Positions 15,557-21,853 of a stretch of DNA of 21,853 nt are shown in pieces. The stretch comes from an uncultured Oscillospiraceae bacterium (GTDB lineage Bacteria > Bacillota > Clostridia > Oscillospirales > Ruminococcaceae): NCBI GenBank assembly GCA_900548355.1, contig URKR01000032.1, positions 1 to 21,853 on the forward strand. Direction: 5' to 3'. The notes under the pieces were generated by a model. The model was not told the origin of the DNA, did not search any database, and worked only from the letters and a program-made list of their open reading frames with translations. The translations under genes were made by a program, and so were the position numbers. Numbering within the stretch: the stretch's first letter is position 1; each line of letters begins with the position of its first letter.

Positions 15557-16339
15557 TTACAGCGGCCAATAGTTGACAGCGATCAGAATAATCCCCAGCA
15601 CGGTGAGCACCGCGCCGGTCAGCCGGTTGAGCAGCAGCGTGGTGGCGCGGGTTGCAATGCGCGCCGCAAACTGTGCCCACCCCAGGGTGAAAATAACGCA
15701 AAGAAGCAAAAGATCAAGGCGCGGCGCGCTGCCCAGCGCAAAGTGGCTGACCGCGCCGGTCAGGGCGGAAAAGGTCATGATGAAAACGCTGGTGCCGACG
15801 GCGGTTTTCAGCTCATAGCCCAGCACCATTGTGAGCACCATCAGCATCATCATGCCGCCGCCCGCGCCGAAGAAACCGCAGACCAACCCGATCGCACTGC
15901 CGCCGAGCACCCCTTTGAGCACCTTGACGGCGGTGGATTCGCCTTCCAGCGTGCGGCGGGTGGAGGTAACCGGGAAGATCAGGAATTTCAGCCCCAGAAA
16001 CAGCACCATCAGCACCGAGGTGTTGCCCAGCGCCGCGCTGGGTACCAGGCTGGAAAGGAAACTGCCGAAGGCGGTCATAATCAGCACGCTGACCATCATG
16101 ACCAGGCCGTTGCGGATGTCGATGGTGCGGTTCTTGGCATAGGTATACGCGCTGGCCGCGCTGGCCAGCACATCGCTTGCCAGCGCAATGCCGATAGCGT
16201 TGTACGCGTCAACGCCAAGGAAGGTCACCAGCATCGGGGTGATGACGGTGGCGGCGCTCATGCCGGCAAAGCCGGTGCCGATGCCCGCCCCCGCCCCCGC
16301 GAGGAAACAGATCCACACCTCATAGAGATATTCGTTCAA
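15557..16339 (-). CDS. TSUP (TauE/SafE) family transporter
   Basis: 260-residue membrane protein of the TSUP family, whose members export sulfite, sulfoacetate or related organosulfur anions. It consists of about 8 hydrophobic helices in two similar halves: the first with GAGAGIGTGFAGMSAATVITP (14-35), the second with LVCGFFGAGGGMMMLMV (152-168). The frame stays open far upstream by chance. I chose a TTG start because AGGAGG (16349-16354) is 9 bases before it and no ATG lies between; the protein then begins just ahead of the first helix. It is first of a two-gene unit with the arylsulfate sulfotransferase, suggesting transport of a sulfur anion linked to that enzyme. Substrate is unproven. 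Confidence 0.88.
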   Translation of the reverse strand: MNEYLYEVWICFLAGAGAGIGTGFAGMSAATVITPMLVTFLGVDAYNAIGIALASDVLASAASAYTYAKNRTIDIRNGLVMMVSVLIMTAFGSFLSSLVPSAALGNTSVLMVLFLGLKFLIFPVTSTRRTLEGESTAVKVLKGVLGGSAIGLVCGFFGAGGGMMMLMVLTMVLGYELKTAVGTSVFIMTFSALTGAVSHFALGSAPRLDLLLLCVIFTLGWAQFAARIATRATTLLLNRLTGAVLTVLGIILIAVNYWPL

Positions 16340-16348
16340 ACACAGCGG

Positions 16349-16354
16349 CCTCCT
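16349..16354 (-). promoter_or_regulatory. ribosome binding site fixing a TTG start
   Basis: Perfect AGGAGG on the minus strand, 9 bases before TTG at 16337-16339. A CTG only 3 bases away in the same frame is too close to be used. Confidence 0.65.
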
Positions 16355-16369
16355 TTTGGTATGACCGGG

Positions 16370-16401
16370 CCGCAGGGTCGCACTGCTGCGGGCGGTTTTT
16401 T
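16370..16401 (+). other. hairpin with plus-strand T run in TSUP leader
   Basis: CCGCAG (16370-16375) and CTGCGG (16386-16391) can pair, and TTTTTT (16396-16401) follows on the plus strand. In the minus-strand transcript this is an A run then a hairpin in the leader. It could stop antisense transcription, or fold in the TSUP mRNA leader. The stem is short, so the call is weak. Confidence 0.35.
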
Positions 16402-16414
16402 GATGCGCTATCCC

Positions 16415-16443
16415 AATATACCACATTCGCCCCATGAAAGCAA
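16415..16443 (-). promoter_or_regulatory. promoter of TSUP-sulfotransferase operon
   Basis: On the minus strand TTGCTT (16438-16443), a 17-base spacer and TATATT (16415-16420) with TG one base before it (extended -10). The leader to the TTG start is about 70 bases. Confidence 0.65.
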
Positions 16444-16475
16444 AGCCACAAAAGCATCTGGCTGCGGGGAATCTG

Positions 16476-16495
16476 AAAAAATTCATGAATTTTTT
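16476..16495. promoter_or_regulatory. perfect 20-base AT palindrome, candidate operator
   Basis: A6-TTCATGAA-T6 reads identically on both strands. It lies between the divergent promoters of the TSUP-sulfotransferase pair (16415-16443) and the MATE gene (16530-16558), about 35 bases from each. In GC-rich DNA a perfect AT palindrome at this place is a likely regulator site. The binding protein is unknown. Confidence 0.55.
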
Positions 16496-16529
16496 ATGAA
16501 AGTACCGCCGCCGGCCCGCGCCGCGGGGA

Positions 16530-16558
16530 TTGACACCTGCCGGCCTGCGCGGTAGGAT
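16530..16558 (+). promoter_or_regulatory. promoter of MATE gene
   Basis: Perfect TTGACA (16530-16535), a 17-base spacer and TAGGAT (16553-16558, four of six consensus bases). Transcription should start near 16565, about 60 bases before the start codon. Confidence 0.65.
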
Positions 16559-16627
16559 GTAATATGGGGTGTGGGCGCGCGCTTTGCGCTGCCTGCGCCT
16601 TGCATTTCTGTTATATCGGAGGTTTCC

Positions 16628-18001
16628 ATGTCCACCGCAACCACCCTTGCGCCGGCGCTGCGCGACCAGCTGCGCACCGTTGTGCAGCTGAGCATCCCCG
16701 CCGTGCTGGCCCAGGTTTCGGCCACCGCCATGCAATACATCGATGCTACGATGGTCGGCAGCCTTGGCGCCAACGCTTCGGCCGCCATCGGGCTGGTATC
16801 CAGTTCCACCTGGCTGCTGGGCGGGCTGTGTTCGGCCGCCGCCACCGGCTTTGCGGTGCAGGTGGCCCACCGCATCGGCGCCGGGCAGGATGACCGCGCC
16901 CGCGCCGTGGTGCGGCAGGCCGTGGTGTTTGCGGCCTGGTTCGGGGTGCTGCTGGCCTGCATCGGCGCGGCGGTCAGCGGGCCGCTGCCGGTCTGGCTGG
17001 GCGGCGCGGCCGCCATCTGCCCCGATGCGGCGGCCTACTTCCTGATTTATTCCGCCGCGCTGCCGGCGCTGCTTGTGCAGCAGATGTTCGGCTCCATCCT
17101 GCAGTGCAGCGGCGATATGCGCACCCCCAGCCTGCTCAATGTTCTGATGTGCCTGCTGGACGTTGTGTTTAACGCGTTTTTGATCTTCCCGCAGGTTGTG
17201 CTGGGGCCGGTGGTTCTGCCGGGGGCCGGCATGGGGGTGGCGGGGGCCGCGCTGGGCACCGCGCTGGCCCAGGCCGTTGTGGCGGTGCTGATGCTTTGGG
17301 CCGTGCTGGTGCGCAGCCCGCGGCTGCGGCACCTGGGCGGCAGCTGGCGGCCGGACGGCGAATGCCTGCGCACCGCCGCGCGGATTGCGGTGCCGGCCGC
17401 AGCCGAGCGCGTTACCCTGAGCGCGGCCCAGATCGCCGCCACCCGGATTGTCGCGCCGCTGGGCACGGTGGCGGTGGCGGCCAATTCACTGGCCGTGACG
17501 GCCGAGAGCATGTGCTATATGCCGGGGTACGGCATTGCGGCGGCTGCCACCACGCTGGTGGGCCAGAGCCTTGGCGCCAAAGACAAAGCGCTGGCCAGGC
17601 GGTATGCGCGGCTGGCCACCGCGCTTGGCGCCGCGGTGATGGCCGGCATGGCGGTGCTGCTGTTTGCCGGGGCAGGCGCGCTGTTCCATGTCCTGACCCC
17701 TGACGCCGAGGTACGGGCGCTTGGCACCCAGGTGCTGCGGATTGAAGCCTTTGCCGAACCGCTGTTTGCGGTCAGCATTGTGGCGGCGGGCGCGCTGCGC
17801 GGCGCCGGCGACACCCTGGGGCCCAGCGTGCTGAACCTTGTGAGCATGTGGGGCGTGCGGATTACGCTGTCCGCCGCGCTGGCCCCGCGCTTTGGGCTGC
17901 CCGGCGTCTGGTTTGCCATGTGCTTTGAGCTCTGCGTGCGCGGCCTGCTTTTCCTGGCCCGGCTGCTGCGCGGCAAATGGCTGGAAAAAAGCGTACTGTG
18001 A
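16628..18001 (+). CDS. MATE family efflux transporter
   Basis: 457-residue inner-membrane pump of the multidrug and toxic compound extrusion family, normally driven by sodium or proton gradients. About twelve hydrophobic helices form two homologous halves; the first starts with VVQLSIPAVLAQVSATAMQYIDATMVGSLG, the second with RIAVPAAAERVTLSAAQIAATRIVAPLG. The loops GSILQCSGDMRTP and GALRGAGDTLGP are typical of MATE proteins. The ATG has GGAGG 5-6 bases upstream; a longer frame to 16571 would include the promoter-proximal leader. The gene is divergent from the TSUP-sulfotransferase pair and shares a palindrome with it, which may mean joint control. Substrate cannot be predicted. Confidence 0.93.
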   Translation: MSTATTLAPALRDQLRTVVQLSIPAVLAQVSATAMQYIDATMVGSLGANASAAIGLVSSSTWLLGGLCSAAATGFAVQVAHRIGAGQDDRARAVVRQAVVFAAWFGVLLACIGAAVSGPLPVWLGGAAAICPDAAAYFLIYSAALPALLVQQMFGSILQCSGDMRTPSLLNVLMCLLDVVFNAFLIFPQVVLGPVVLPGAGMGVAGAALGTALAQAVVAVLMLWAVLVRSPRLRHLGGSWRPDGECLRTAARIAVPAAAERVTLSAAQIAATRIVAPLGTVAVAANSLAVTAESMCYMPGYGIAAAATTLVGQSLGAKDKALARRYARLATALGAAVMAGMAVLLFAGAGALFHVLTPDAEVRALGTQVLRIEAFAEPLFAVSIVAAGALRGAGDTLGPSVLNLVSMWGVRITLSAALAPRFGLPGVWFAMCFELCVRGLLFLARLLRGKWLEKSVL

Positions 18002-18018
18002 TGCAAAAGATGCGGCCT

Positions 18019-18118
18019 GTTGCACAACAGTCCCCCAAAATATGGCAAAAATTTCCCCCTCAAAGGAAACGCTTCCTTTGAGGGGGTTTGCCTTGCTGCA
18101 TCTGCTTCTCTGTGCAAC
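18019..18118. repeat. nested palindrome of about 100 bases
   Basis: Three pairs of arms are nested around nearly one centre: GTTGCACA (18019-18026) with TGTGCAAC (18111-18118), GGCAAA (18044-18049) with TTTGCC (18087-18092), and a perfect 14-base core arm (18055-18068 with 18073-18086). The unpaired stretches between outer and middle arms are 17 and 18 bases. This is more structure than a terminator needs and may be a palindromic repeat element. Confidence 0.5.
18044..18092. terminator. bidirectional terminator between convergent genes
   Basis: A 14-bp stem with loop ACGC lies between the MATE gene (plus) and the methyltransferase gene (minus), whose stops are 132 bases apart. The plus-strand T run is short (TTTG); on the minus strand the stem is followed by AAATTTTTG. 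It probably serves both genes, more strongly the minus strand. Confidence 0.65.
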
Positions 18119-18132
18119 CCGCTGCTGCAGCT

Positions 18133-18861
18133 TCATTTCGCAGCAGGCGCTTCTTTTTTCTCTTTGGGTTCTGCGTCCGGGCCTGCCGCGCCGAAAGCCG
18201 TGTCCCCCGGCAGGCGATCCTCCTCCACCACAAGCCCCGGTTTGCCGCCGCGGCGGGCTTCGAGCAGGAAAAGCCAGGGGCGGCCGCCGGGCGCATTTTT
18301 GGCAAAGGCAAGCCGCTTGGGCTCCAGCCCGGCCGCGGCGAGCACCGCAAACACCCGGGCCAGCTGGTCGGGCCGATGGCAGAGCGCAAACCGCCCGCCG
18401 TACCGCAGCGCCCGGGCTGCCGCGGCCGCCACATCCTCAAGCGTGCAGCCGCCTTCGTGCCGGGCGGCGGCGCGGCGCGGGTCGGGGCTTTTTTGGCCGG
18501 CCGTAAAATAGGGCGGGTTGCAGGCGACAAGGTCGTACTGCCCGCGGGCCGGGCCGGCGGTGCAGAAACCGCGCAGGTCGGCGCAGCGCGGCTCGATGTG
18601 GGCGGCGGCGGGGCCGTTTTCCCGCACGGCCTTCGCGCACAGAGCGCTTGCCGCCGGGTCCACTTCAACCGCCGTGCACCGGCCGCGGTGGCCGGCGTCA
18701 TGCCAGCACAGCGCAACAATGCCGCAGCCGCTGCCAAGGTCGGCGGCGGTCTCCTGCGGGCGCGGCGTGCAGAACCGGGCAAGCAGCAGCGCATCGCTGC
18801 CAAACTGCGCCCCCGGCGCGGTCAGCACCCGGGTGCCGTTGTCAAGAATTTCGGTGCGCAT
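18133..18861 (-). CDS. TrmN6/YfiC-like N6-adenine methyltransferase
   Basis: SAM-dependent methyltransferase of 242 residues, of the family that methylates A37 of tRNA1(Val) in E. coli (COG4123). Motif I DLGSGCGIVAL is at 41-51, an acidic ribose-binding Glu66 follows, and the catalytic NPPY is at 115-118 (LVACNPPYF). The segment after NPPY (SPDPRRAAARHEGGCTLEDV) is typical of this family. The C-terminal 20 residues are a charged Glu/Lys/Ala tail. AAGGAG lies 8 bases before ATG; a longer open frame upstream overlaps the nitroreductase gene and is rejected. Probably co-transcribed with the nitroreductase. The exact RNA substrate is unproven. Confidence 0.88.
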   Translation of the reverse strand: MRTEILDNGTRVLTAPGAQFGSDALLLARFCTPRPQETAADLGSGCGIVALCWHDAGHRGRCTAVEVDPAASALCAKAVRENGPAAAHIEPRCADLRGFCTAGPARGQYDLVACNPPYFTAGQKSPDPRRAAARHEGGCTLEDVAAAAARALRYGGRFALCHRPDQLARVFAVLAAAGLEPKRLAFAKNAPGGRPWLFLLEARRGGKPGLVVEEDRLPGDTAFGAAGPDAEPKEKKEAPAAK

Positions 18862-18882
18862 GGCGCAAACTCCTTCGCAATG

Positions 18883-18937
18883 GTCTGCGGCCCTGCAAAG
18901 CGGCGCCCCCGGAAACGGCCGCCGCCCCGCCGCAGAC
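18883..18937 (-). other. structured leader before methyltransferase gene
   Basis: GTCTGCGGC (18883-18891) and GCCGCAGAC (18929-18937) are perfect 9-base arms enclosing further GC-rich pairing. The structure ends about 14 bases before the AAGGAG site. No T run follows, so it is not a terminator. It may shape translation or mRNA stability. Confidence 0.3.
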
Positions 18938-18988
18938 GATACAGCATACAAAAGACCGGCCAGACACAGGGGCCGGGCCGGCCGGGGA

Positions 18989-19573
18989 TTATACGGTGGT
19001 GAGCAGGATTTCTTCCTCCGGGCGTTTGGGCACGCAGTAATCGCGGTTTTCGTCCAGATAGTAGCGGACGCTGCCGTTTTCCATCGGCACAACGCGGCTT
19101 TCGTGCTTGGGGTAGCCGAGCGCGACAACGCTGTGCAGCCGCAGCCGGTCCTGGTCGGCCAGGCCAAGCAGCGCCTTGATCTGTTCGCGGTCAATTGCCC
19201 CCATAATGCAGCTGCCAACGCCATACCCCCAGGCTGCCGCCGTGATGCTGCCGAGCGCGAGCCCTGCGTCGGTATCGTTGACGCCGGGCAGGCTTTCATC
19301 CTGAAAGACAGCGAGGAAGGCGGTGGGGGTTTCATCGGGGGCGGGGCGGCCCTGGTCCGGCGGCAGATACGCCGCCCAGCGCACCAGCTGGTTGACCGCA
19401 GCCACCGCGGCCGGGGTTTCGATCACCGCATATTTAAGGGTCTGGCGGTTCGCGCCGCAGCTGACAATCCGCGCGGCTTCGATGCAGGCGCGCAGCACGG
19501 CTTCCGGCACGGGTTTGGGCCAGAAACGGCGGTAGGTGCGCCTGGTGCGCAAAAATTCCAACACGTCTTGCAT
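18989..19573 (-). CDS. nitroreductase family flavoprotein
   Basis: FMN-dependent NAD(P)H oxidoreductase, 194 residues, cytoplasmic. The N-terminal LRTRRTYRRFWPKPVP (8-23) is the FMN-binding start of the family; CGANRQTLKYAVIET (39-53), LALGSITAAAWGYGVGSCIMGA (105-126) and the late VVALGYP (149-155) follow in the normal order. The start has AAGGAGG 7 bases upstream; a 40-residue upstream extension crosses the promoter and is rejected. Its own promoter lies at 19665-19693 with a structured leader between. The physiological electron acceptor is unknown; nitro compounds are often only convenient substrates. Confidence 0.92.
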   Translation of the reverse strand: MQDVLEFLRTRRTYRRFWPKPVPEAVLRACIEAARIVSCGANRQTLKYAVIETPAAVAAVNQLVRWAAYLPPDQGRPAPDETPTAFLAVFQDESLPGVNDTDAGLALGSITAAAWGYGVGSCIMGAIDREQIKALLGLADQDRLRLHSVVALGYPKHESRVVPMENGSVRYYLDENRDYCVPKRPEEEILLTTV

Positions 19574-19598
19574 GGGGAAACCTCCTTGTTGATTGCGC

Positions 19599-19654
19599 GG
19601 GGCGCCCGCGCTCTGCGCGCCGGCGCAGAGCTTCCGGGCGGAGCGCCCCTTTTT
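19599..19654 (+). other. strong hairpin with plus-strand T run in nitroreductase leader
   Basis: Outer arms GGGGCGC (19599-19605) and GCGCCCC (19643-19649), inner arms GCTCTGCGC (19610-19618) and GCGCAGAGC (19623-19631), followed by TTTTT on the plus strand. It looks like a textbook plus-strand terminator, yet no plus-strand gene precedes it. On the minus strand it is a hairpin starting about 10 bases into the nitroreductase mRNA. Confidence 0.5.
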
Positions 19655-19664
19655 GCTTTCTTTT

Positions 19665-19693
19665 ATTATACCGTTCCCTGTTTCAGGAATCAA
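19665..19693 (-). promoter_or_regulatory. promoter of nitroreductase-methyltransferase unit
   Basis: On the minus strand TTGATT (19688-19693), a 17-base spacer and perfect TATAAT (19665-19670). The -35 lies within the last codons of the upstream peptidase gene. The spacer contains CCTG-AAA-CAGG, a small inverted repeat that could be a repressor site. Confidence 0.75.
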
Positions 19694-20375
19694 CCACCGT
19701 CCGGGTTCGGCCGATGCCGACCGCGGCCGAAGCGATCTGCCGCCAGCTTGCGCAGCCGCAGATGCCGTCGGCCGTCAGGCCGAAGCTTTGCTGGCAGGCT
19801 TTGAGCGCGCGCTGGGTGGCGGCGCCGAAGATACCGTCCAGCCCGCCGGCCGAATACCCCAGCGCGTTGAGGGCGTCCTGCAAAATCAATACATAGGTGT
19901 TGCGGTCGCCGCGGCGGCAGGTGGGGTACCCGGCCGTTGTGTTCGGGCAGGCCGGCGTGCCGTAGCGTCGGTCAAAGTGCACCCAGGTCGGGGTCATGGA
20001 AAGCGGTTCGACATATCCCCAGGCGCCGGTGGCGGTGGCCGCCGCGTGAATGCGCCGCCGGGCCGCCGCGCCCGAACTTTGGCCGACATCAAACGCAACG
20101 CCGGCATAGTGCTGGCTGGTGGTGCCGTGGCCGCCTTCCCAGATGCGCCTGAAGGCGTAGCCGACCGGGATGCCGGCGCCGTAACGGCGGCGGGTCAGGT
20201 TCCAGGCTTCCATGGCGGCGGTTGTGGTCCAAAGCACGCTGGCCCGGCTTGCGCCGCGGAATTCCCGCACGGTCAGCGTGGTGCCGGTCGCATACGGCAT
20301 CGGGTCGGAAAGGGCAAGGTCCGGGTAAACCAGGAACTGCCGGTTGTAGGCGTCATAGACGAAGAGCTTTGGCAT
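19683..20375 (-). CDS. M15-type peptidase with peptidoglycan-binding domain
   Basis: 230-residue protein. Residues about 25-140 resemble the M15 zinc DD-/LD-peptidase fold: SQHYAGVAFD supplies His89 and Asp96, WVHFDRRYG supplies His133, and Glu123 (YVEP) is a plausible catalytic base. Residues about 155-215 are a PG_binding_1 domain (LQDALNALGYSAGGLDGIFGAATQRALKACQQSFGL). It probably trims peptide stems of peptidoglycan. No signal peptide or membrane helix is visible, which is odd for a wall enzyme; it may act within the sporulating mother cell or leave by another route. GAGGAGG is 6 bases before ATG. It follows the five-repeat protein by 33 bases and is likely its operon partner. Confidence 0.85.
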   Translation of the reverse strand: MPKLFVYDAYNRQFLVYPDLALSDPMPYATGTTLTVREFRGASRASVLWTTTAAMEAWNLTRRRYGAGIPVGYAFRRIWEGGHGTTSQHYAGVAFDVGQSSGAAARRRIHAAATATGAWGYVEPLSMTPTWVHFDRRYGTPACPNTTAGYPTCRRGDRNTYVLILQDALNALGYSAGGLDGIFGAATQRALKACQQSFGLTADGICGCASWRQIASAAVGIGRTRTVVDS

Positions 20376-20408
20376 GGTGGGCCTCCTCGCTGAAAAGATC
20401 GATGGGTT

Positions 20409-21827
20409 TCAGGTTTGCGCCGCGGCGGCCAGAGCCTCCCAGGTGGCGTCGTCCACCAGGCCGAGCGGGCGCAGATCCACCGCAAGCTGGAACGCATCCA
20501 GCGCTTGGACGGTGGCGGCGTCAAGAAAGCCGGTTTCCGCCACAAAAGCCGCGCCGGGCCAGCTTGCCGCAACCGCGTTGAGCCAGCTTTGCAGCGTGTG
20601 CACGGCCGGGCCGGCGCTGCCGGCCGCAAGCGCGTTGCCGGGCCAGACGCCTGCCGGCCGCGGGGTGGCCGTGCCCGGCGTGACCGCAAACAACGCCGCA
20701 GCGGCCCGGGTAAACGCCTGCCAGTCGGCGGTGTCCACCACACCGGTCACCGGCAGCCCAAACGCGGCCTGGGCCGCGCGCAGGGCTGTTTCGGTTTCGG
20801 CGTCAAAGGTTTCGCCGGCGCCGGCAGCGCGCAGGTCGGGCAGCCACTGGGCCAGGAAATCCAGCAGCTGGCGCAGCACGGCCACGCTTGCGCCGCTTTC
20901 GCCGGGCTGCAGCACCGAAGCCGGCGCCGGCAGCGGGGAAAGCCGCGCCACCGGCCCGCTGGCAGAAAGCCGCATGGCTTTGTCATAGATGCTCCGCCAG
21001 GTGAGCGGGCCGACAATGCCGTCCACCGCAAGGCCCGCTTCCTCCTGCCAGGCTTCGACGGCATCCTGCGTTGCCGGGCCGAAGATGCCGTCAACGGCCG
21101 GCGCGGGCAGCCCGGCGTAATAGGCCGCCAGCAGCCGCAGATAATACTGCACGGCCCGCACCGGGGTGCCGGTATCTCCGGGGCGCAGCGTGCCGGGGAA
21201 TACGCCGGGCAGCACACCGGGCTCGACAAGATTGTTCAGAACAGCCAGGGCCACCTGCTGCAGGAGGGCCCAGGTTTCCCGGCCGACGACGCCATCCACC
21301 GCAAGGCCGGTCAGATCCTGGAACGCGCGCACGCCGGCCGTCGTGCCGGCGCCGAAGATACCGTCCGGCGTGACGGTGGGCAGGTCATACTGGCTGGCCG
21401 CAACAAGCAGCCAGAGCTGGATGAGCCGCACCGCATCACCACGCGCGCCGGCGCGCAGCGGGCTGCCGGGGTAGGCGGTGCCGCCGGCGTCGCTCTGCAC
21501 GGCCGCCCAGGCTTCAAACAGCGCCTGCCAGGTTGCCTGGCCGACAACGCCGTCCACCGCAAGGCCGGCCTGGCTCTGGAACGCGCGCACGGCCGCTTCG
21601 GTGCCGGCGCCGAAGTTGCCGTCCACCGTGACGGCGGGCAGAGATTCCTCATACAGGGCCAGGCCGCCGAGCCAGAATTGGACGAGTTCGACATACAGCC
21701 CGGTGTCCCCGCGCCGCAGCGTAACCCCCGGCCAGCTGCCGCCTGTCTGCACCCCGCCCAGGGATTCGCCTTCGCTTGTGAGCTGCGCAAGCCGCTTGAC
21801 GCTGACATAGATGTAGGTTGACGGCAC
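20409..21827 (-). CDS. protein of five tandem peptidoglycan-binding domains
   Basis: 472 residues built almost wholly of PG_binding_1 repeats at about 32-105, 119-190, 209-281, 304-373 and 394-468. The first three are close copies with the pattern LRxGDxGxxVxxxQ...DGxFGxxTxxAVRAFQ...GLAVDGxVGxxTW; the last two are diverged. No catalytic domain and no signal peptide are seen. The reading frame begins at a GTG shortly after an in-frame TAA, with only a weak GGGG upstream, so the true start or a continuation beyond the edge is uncertain. With the peptidase that follows, it suggests a cell-wall or spore-cortex binding role. Similar multi-repeat proteins occur in clostridia, their function not clear to me. 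Confidence 0.85.
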   Translation of the reverse strand: MPSTYIYVSVKRLAQLTSEGESLGGVQTGGSWPGVTLRRGDTGLYVELVQFWLGGLALYEESLPAVTVDGNFGAGTEAAVRAFQSQAGLAVDGVVGQATWQALFEAWAAVQSDAGGTAYPGSPLRAGARGDAVRLIQLWLLVAASQYDLPTVTPDGIFGAGTTAGVRAFQDLTGLAVDGVVGRETWALLQQVALAVLNNLVEPGVLPGVFPGTLRPGDTGTPVRAVQYYLRLLAAYYAGLPAPAVDGIFGPATQDAVEAWQEEAGLAVDGIVGPLTWRSIYDKAMRLSASGPVARLSPLPAPASVLQPGESGASVAVLRQLLDFLAQWLPDLRAAGAGETFDAETETALRAAQAAFGLPVTGVVDTADWQAFTRAAAALFAVTPGTATPRPAGVWPGNALAAGSAGPAVHTLQSWLNAVAASWPGAAFVAETGFLDAATVQALDAFQLAVDLRPLGLVDDATWEALAAAAQT

Positions 21828-21853
21828 AAGGGGCCATTACCCCGGCTGTTCGG

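Noticed and set aside
13889..16555. Plus-strand open frame of 888 codons over the sulfotransferase and TSUP genes
   Set aside because: Antisense to two well-supported genes; composition rich in His, Gln and Arg and no domain. A codon-bias by-product.
16340..17332. N-terminal extension of the TSUP frame by about 330 codons
   Set aside because: It runs antisense through the MATE gene and across the promoters; AGGAGG plus TTG at 16339 gives the family length.
18989..19693. Longer nitroreductase beginning at 19693
   Set aside because: The added 40 residues overlap the promoter and leader hairpin; the ATG at 19573 has AAGGAGG at the right distance.
20990..21600. Repeated DNA blocks (GTCCACCGCAAGGCC-type) as a repeat array or CRISPR
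   Set aside because: They are the coding repeats for LAVDGxVG in successive peptidoglycan-binding domains, with irregular spacing and no spacer-repeat pattern.
21837..21853. 3' end of an upstream gene at the right edge (TAA on the minus strand)
   Set aside because: Only five codons are visible and any frame may show a stop by chance; it cannot be supported.

Overview
This GC-rich window (most third codon positions are G or C, while regulatory sites stand out as AT-rich islands) looks like the chromosome of an anaerobic, low-complexity-envelope Firmicute of the Oscillospirales/Ruminococcaceae kind (Faecalibacterium, Gemmiger or Subdoligranulum-like). The reasons are the FabK-type enoyl reductase, strong AGGAGG ribosome binding sites, a KDPG aldolase of about 320 residues, and TTGACA/TATAAT promoters. 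The assignment is inference; no rRNA or other taxonomic marker is present.

Positions 1-8050 hold a type II fatty-acid synthesis operon on the minus strand, read acpP, accD, accA, fabH, fabK, fabD, fabG, fabF, fabZ. It makes malonyl-CoA (carboxyltransferase subunits only; accB and accC are not in the window), starts chains (FabH), elongates (FabF) and completes the cycle (FabG, FabZ, FabK). It starts at a consensus promoter (8021-8048). A perfect AT-rich palindrome (7985-8010) lies just past the expected transcription start and is the best candidate operator for a lipid-responsive repressor.

Positions 8194-12041 hold, on the minus strand, a YtcJ-like amidohydrolase, a 2-keto-3-deoxygluconate kinase and a KDPG aldolase fused to a VOC/glyoxalase-like domain. 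Kinase and aldolase form the last two steps of hexuronate breakdown (KDG to KDPG to pyruvate plus glyceraldehyde 3-phosphate). An IclR-family regulator is divergent (12385-13161). The 343-base divergent region holds a promoter for each direction, and each promoter carries a TTCC-N7-GGAA operator-like site.

Positions 13192-18001 hold a GtrA-like membrane protein with its own promoter and terminator, a minus-strand pair (TSUP-family transporter, then membrane-anchored arylsulfate sulfotransferase) and a divergent MATE efflux pump. A perfect 20-base AT palindrome sits between the two divergent promoters. The transporter/sulfotransferase pair is the most unusual functional unit.

Positions 18019-21853 hold minus-strand genes: a TrmN6/YfiC-like methyltransferase, a nitroreductase, an M15-type peptidase with a peptidoglycan-binding domain, and a protein made of five peptidoglycan-binding repeats. 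A large nested palindrome separates this block from the MATE gene. Short palindromic repeats of possible MITE/REP type occur in two or three of the intergenic gaps. I saw no CRISPR array, rRNA, tRNA, transposase or phage structural gene.
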